Source: Thermococcus sp.
GTDB taxonomy: Archaea; Methanobacteriota_B; Thermococci; Thermococcales; Thermococcaceae
Reading direction: 5' to 3'
Assembly (NCBI GenBank): GCA_027074805.1
Contig: JALTCK010000046.1
Span: 1-8,641, forward strand
DNA length: 8,641 nt
The notes beneath the pieces were generated by a model, which saw nothing but the letters and a program-made list of their open reading frames with translations, was not told the origin of the DNA and searched no databases. The position numbers were made by a program, and so were the translations under genes. This document shows, piece after piece, positions 5,539 through 8,641 of this stretch. Every line of letters begins with the position of its first letter. Within the stretch, counting starts at the first letter, position 1.

Positions 5539-6300
5539 ATGTCCAAGCGCGATGAGAATGCAAATATATGGATAACTTTTTTGGAAAATCTTAAACCTAG
5601 AGTGGAAGAAATCGAGGTTGATGGGAAGAAAATAACGAGACTTGTTTTTGAGGAGTATGTTAATGCGGAGGGAATAACATTCCCTGAGACGTATGAAAAC
5701 GAAGAATTGATGTATACTGACGACAAAACTGGACTGACGTGGGCTGGAAAGTTCCCGTTTAAATACGCACTGTTTAAGAAGGGTGCATCTTTTGATGGAG
5801 CCACATTTAGAGGAACAGTATCGTTTTACGGCGCTATTTTTGAAGGAGATGCCAGCTTTAATAACGTCACTTTTGAGGGATATGTATCATTTGATCGCGT
5901 TGTGTTTAAGGGAGTGGTTCGATTTAAGGAAGCAAAATTCAAAAACACTAACGATGTATTTCATCCGGACGATAATGACCAGCAACTACGTTTCTGGGAA
6001 GAAGTTTCCCCAGAGGTAAATGTTGGCCATGCCAATCCATTGAGACCAAATGATCCGGTTGTTGATACTAGAAACGATTTCTACCAATTTTCAGCCACGT
6101 TTATTAATACCAAATTCATGAATAGTGTGAGTTTTGATAACGCTGAATTCTATGGAGCCGTTAGGTTTAATTCCTCCCAATTTGGAGTGAATATTGAGAG
6201 GGATTCTCCCACCGCTTCAATTGATTTTAAAAACGCCAAATTTCTAGGACCTTCCACGGAATTTAGGGGATGCACATTTTTGCTAGAACTTTGTTCGTAA
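5539..6300 (+). CDS. Pentapeptide-type repeat protein, N-terminal part of a frameshifted repeat-channel gene
   Basis: This frame encodes 253 residues. After a non-repeat head (1-78), residues 79-134 carry phenylalanine every 5 then 6 residues (F85, 90, 96, 101, 107, 112, 118, 123, 129, 134), an 11-residue double unit like the pentapeptide repeats grouped as Pentapeptide_3. Such repeats fold as a right-handed beta helix. A loop rich in D/N/P (137-183) interrupts, then repeats resume to F247. The frame ends prematurely at 6300, while the same pattern continues in the overlapping frame from 6270. A one-base change at the T5 run (6277-6281) joins them. The last six residues before the stop are therefore probably not native. 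The ATG at 5539 has only a weak site (GTGGG). The DNA is AT-rich, unlike the preceding toxin gene. Function unknown; see the following frame. Confidence 0.7.
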   Translation: MSKRDENANIWITFLENLKPRVEEIEVDGKKITRLVFEEYVNAEGITFPETYENEELMYTDDKTGLTWAGKFPFKYALFKKGASFDGATFRGTVSFYGAIFEGDASFNNVTFEGYVSFDRVVFKGVVRFKEAKFKNTNDVFHPDDNDQQLRFWEEVSPEVNVGHANPLRPNDPVVDTRNDFYQFSATFINTKFMNSVSFDNAEFYGAVRFNSSQFGVNIERDSPTASIDFKNAKFLGPSTEFRGCTFLLELCS

Positions 6301-8210
6301 AAGTGAAGTTCAGGGGATACGTGAATTTTGAGGGAAGTACTTTTGAGCAGTCCTTACACTTTGATCGTAGCGAGTTCTTAGTTGATGTAGAATCCAAAGA
6401 TGTTGGGTATTTTGAGTTCTCACCAATAGACTTCCGGAGAACGCATTTTAAGAAAGATATATCATTTAGAGGAGTTCACTTTTACTCTAAGCCGAATTTT
6501 TCGAAGGCATATTTTGAAGGCTCTGTAGCATTCACTAGGACTATAGGAATAGACGCACGAGATTGCACATTTCATCGAGGAGCTGATTTTATAGAGTGTG
6601 TTTTCGAAAAAGAAGCTGATTTTCAGTGGAGTGTCTTTTATAAGTCTCAAGGAAATTCGGGTGAGAGGTATTCATCCGAAGAGTACCCACTAGCCAATTT
6701 TGCTCGTTCTCGCTTTGAGGGTTCAGCGCACTTCAACTTTGCAATGTTTGGAAATGTTATTTTTAATTTTGTACGCTTCTTGGGTCAAGTAGGTTTTCAG
6801 GGAACCAGATTCAATAGACATCTTCATATTAGGGAAGCAGTTTTTGAAAACGTTGTTGCATTTTCTGCTTATAGTTTTGTCGATGTCGATATAGAAGGTT
6901 CCCGCTTTCAGGGAGCTGTCATCTTTAGTGGGGCAAACCTAACAGGAGATTTCCGAATAGTTCACTCGACATTTGAACGGGAGGTCTTATTTGGAAAAGG
7001 GGGATATAAAGAAGAAAATTATTCTCCAATCACATTTGGTAAAAGTGCAAAATCCTTTATTATAGAGAGAACTACTTTTGAAGATTCAGTGAGCTTTCGC
7101 GATATTGAGTTCCCTGCTCCAGTCACAATCGTTGAGTGTTCATTTAATAGTCACGTCTACTTTGATGAATCTGTGTTTAAAAATATCTGCGATCTGTCTG
7201 GAAACTTCTTTAAGTCGAAAACATCATTCAAGGATACCATTTTTGAGGGAGACGTTATATTTGATCGGTGTTTACTTTCTGGAATTTGGGATTTTGCAGA
7301 AAAGCAGGATAGGCCATATAAATTTTACAAATCTTTGAGCTTTGATGGTGTTTCAATTTCAGGTACTGTCTCATTTGTAAGCCTTAGGGGCAGAGAAGGC
7401 CTGGAGGAATTTGATATCAAGGAATTTGAGAGTCTCTTCAAGGAACCTCTTTCAAAAATCGAAGCTGCTCGCATCCAAAGAGTAAGTTTTGACAAAGAAG
7501 GCAAACGGGAAGAAGCCGACAGAATGTTTGTCCTCGAAATGCGTGTCAGAAGGAGAGTTAGGTCCAAGAGAGCGAATATGAAAATTCGTAATTTCCTTGA
7601 GTGGCTTATTGGTGATCTGCCTTCGGAATATGGCACAAACTGGAGGCGAATTATCTGGGTGAGCCTATTAGTTGTATTGTATTTTGGTATCGCATATTGG
7701 CTTGAGATACTAAGCTATAGTTTTTATACTGAATGGGATATTGAGTGGTTTAAGTTGTTAGACTTGGGTATGCTTTGGACGCTTTTTGGAGTTTCATACT
7801 TGGTAGTTTTGTATTATCGTGGCACTTTTGAAAACATAACTACCGTGGAGGAATTCATTAGTGGAATTCGACGCTATTGGAAAGATTGGGGAATTGTATT
7901 AGGTCCAACGTATTTAGCATGGGTTGGATTATCTAACTTTTCTTTACCCTTTAATGCAAGAGTGTTGAACAAAGCAACCATTCAGCTCTCGAATAATGTG
8001 ATAATCGCTTTAAATCCAGAAAATCCTGGAAGTTGCCTTGGAACTCTCCTCAACGCCCTCTACTACTCCCTCGTCACCTTCACCACCCTCGGCTACGGCG
8101 ACATGCACCCGACCGGCTGGCTGAAAGCCCTGAGCGCCCTTGAAGCATTGACCGGAGCGGTTTTCATGGCGCTTATCGTCGCCGTCATAGCGAGGAAGTG
8201 GATGCGGTAA
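6270..8210 (+). CDS. Repeat domain plus K+ channel pore, C-terminal part of the frameshifted gene
   Basis: This frame encodes 646 residues; the first few are probably not a real start, because the ATG has no properly spaced ribosome binding site. Residues about 9-370 continue the phenylalanine-based pentapeptide-type repeats, with loops at 37-50, 123-142 and 244-256. Residues 397-437 are a charged helical linker (KREEADRMFVLEMRVRRR). Membrane segments follow at about 461-481, 496-516 and possibly 541-556, then a pore helix (about 592-605), the selectivity filter TLGYGD (606-611), and a last transmembrane helix (619-640). This is the Ion_trans_2 type of potassium channel pore, so a tetrameric K+ channel carrying large cytoplasmic beta-helix domains is predicted. 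DNA composition jumps from 37-38% to 62% GC at about 8036, just before the pore. With the upstream frame the protein would have about 890 residues. Confidence 0.75.
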   Translation: MHIFARTLFVKVKFRGYVNFEGSTFEQSLHFDRSEFLVDVESKDVGYFEFSPIDFRRTHFKKDISFRGVHFYSKPNFSKAYFEGSVAFTRTIGIDARDCTFHRGADFIECVFEKEADFQWSVFYKSQGNSGERYSSEEYPLANFARSRFEGSAHFNFAMFGNVIFNFVRFLGQVGFQGTRFNRHLHIREAVFENVVAFSAYSFVDVDIEGSRFQGAVIFSGANLTGDFRIVHSTFEREVLFGKGGYKEENYSPITFGKSAKSFIIERTTFEDSVSFRDIEFPAPVTIVECSFNSHVYFDESVFKNICDLSGNFFKSKTSFKDTIFEGDVIFDRCLLSGIWDFAEKQDRPYKFYKSLSFDGVSISGTVSFVSLRGREGLEEFDIKEFESLFKEPLSKIEAARIQRVSFDKEGKREEADRMFVLEMRVRRRVRSKRANMKIRNFLEWLIGDLPSEYGTNWRRIIWVSLLVVLYFGIAYWLEILSYSFYTEWDIEWFKLLDLGMLWTLFGVSYLVVLYYRGTFENITTVEEFISGIRRYWKDWGIVLGPTYLAWVGLSNFSLPFNARVLNKATIQLSNNVIIALNPENPGSCLGTLLNALYYSLVTFTTLGYGDMHPTGWLKALSALEALTGAVFMALIVAVIARKWMR

Positions 8211-8227
8211 GGCCTCCAGCTAAGGCA

Positions 8228-8240
8228 ACTTTTTATATCC
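8228..8240 (+). promoter_or_regulatory. Promoter of the terminal oxidoreductase gene
   Basis: TTTTTATATC (8230-8239) lies 30 bp upstream of the ATG at 8269. A start near 8260 gives a leader that is just the GGTGGT ribosome binding site (8259-8264) and four more bases. Confidence 0.65.
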
Positions 8241-8268
8241 CATTCCCCTTCTCTCTCCGGTGGTGTCC

Positions 8269-8641
8269 ATGAAAGTTGTCGTTGTCGGTTCTGGCACAGC
8301 CGGGAGCAACTTCGCTCTCTTCATGCGCAAGCTCGATAGAAAGGCCGAGATAACCGTCATAGGAAAGGAGCCCACGATGCAGTATTCACCCTGCGCCCTG
8401 CCGCACGTGATAAGCGGCGCGATAGAGAAGCCGGAGGATGTAATCGTCTTCCCGAACGAGTTCTATGAAAAGCAGAAGATCAACCTCATGCTCGGCACCG
8501 AGGTTCAATCCATAGACCGCGGGAGGAAGGTTGTGATCACCGACAAGGGCGAAGTCCCCTACGACAAGCTCGTCCTGGCCGTCGGCTCCAAGGCCTTCGT
8601 CCCGCCGATAAAGGGCGTTGAGAACGAAGGTGTCTTTACCC
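8269..8641 (+). CDS. FAD-dependent NAD(P)H oxidoreductase, CoA-disulfide reductase / NADH oxidase family (partial)
   Basis: About 124 residues are visible and the gene runs out of the window; family members are about 440 residues. The N-terminus has the FAD Rossmann motif VGSGTAGSN (residues 7-15), a cysteine in QYSPCALP at the position of the redox-active single Cys of CoA-disulfide reductases and NADH oxidases, and the second flavin motif LVLAVGSKAFVPP. Pyrococcus NAD(P)H:sulfur oxidoreductase (CoA-dependent), which helps reduce elemental sulfur, has a very similar start; that assignment is from memory of the family and remains a guess without the C-terminal half. Rubredoxin or coenzyme A disulfide could be the acceptor instead. 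The ATG is set by GGTGGT at 8259-8264 and the TATA spacing. Composition is host-like again. Confidence 0.85.
   Translation, partial: MKVVVVGSGTAGSNFALFMRKLDRKAEITVIGKEPTMQYSPCALPHVISGAIEKPEDVIVFPNEFYEKQKINLMLGTEVQSIDRGRKVVITDKGEVPYDKLVLAVGSKAFVPPIKGVENEGVFT

Noticed and set aside
6270..6272. ATG at 6270 as an independent start of the channel gene
   Set aside because: The purine run GGGG touches the ATG with no spacing, and the repeats begin mid-pattern. The 5/6 phase continues from the upstream frame, so a frameshift is the better explanation.
6276..6282. Programmed -1 frameshift site
   Set aside because: The heptamer A TTT TTG does not fit the X XXY YYZ rule at its first base, and no strong downstream pseudoknot or stem was noticed. 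Slippage at T5 remains possible but is not supported over a mutation or error.
8210..8269. SurR (sulfur response regulator) site upstream of the flavoprotein gene
   Set aside because: A full GTTnnnAAC core was not found; only a lone AAC half (8227-8229) is present before the TATA box.

Overview
The window is from a hyperthermophilic archaeon of the order Thermococcales, most likely a Thermococcus. The signs are an archaeal SRP RNA, TATA promoters (TTTATATA-like) with very short leaders, GGTGA/GGAGG ribosome binding sites, ATGA and 8-nt gene overlaps, and archaeal-type UMP kinase and proline dehydrogenase genes. Most of it is GC-rich (one hand-counted 60-base line of the toxin-antitoxin pair gave 57%), except an AT-rich block at about 5540-8035 (37-38% in three counted lines).

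Layout. Positions 1-230 hold the 5' three quarters of the SRP (7S) RNA on the minus strand, with its promoter at 251-268. Then comes a four-gene plus-strand operon, 352-3981, in the order pdhA-pdhF-pdhX-pdhB. It matches the four-subunit dye-linked L-proline dehydrogenase / NADH dehydrogenase complex of Thermococcus and Pyrococcus. A FAD subunit (PdhB) oxidises proline, and electrons can pass through a BFD-like [2Fe-2S] protein (PdhX), a two-cluster [4Fe-4S] ferredoxin (PdhF) and a flavin/[2Fe-2S] subunit (PdhA). Three of the genes overlap or nearly overlap, but pdhF and pdhX are separated by about 250 bp. This insert is bounded by a perfect 16-bp direct repeat, is packed with small hairpins, and stays open in the frame that couples the two neighbouring genes. 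It looks like an inserted element.

Next are a monocistronic pyrH (UMP kinase), a ribbon-helix-helix antitoxin overlapping a PIN-domain toxin, and, 16 bp further on, a large gene of unusual design. That gene has a long series of phenylalanine-based pentapeptide-type repeats (alternating 5/6 spacing) followed by a membrane domain with a K+ channel selectivity filter. As sequenced it is split into two overlapping reading frames. A single base at a run of five T restores one protein of about 890 residues and keeps the 5/6 repeat phase across the join. Its DNA changes abruptly from AT-rich to GC-rich just before the pore, so the gene appears mosaic.

The window ends in the N-terminal third or so of a FAD/NAD(P)H oxidoreductase of the CoA-disulfide reductase / NADH oxidase / NAD(P)H:sulfur reductase family, with its own promoter.

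The points most worth following are the insert in the proline dehydrogenase operon and the frameshifted, compositionally mosaic repeat-channel gene next to the toxin-antitoxin pair.
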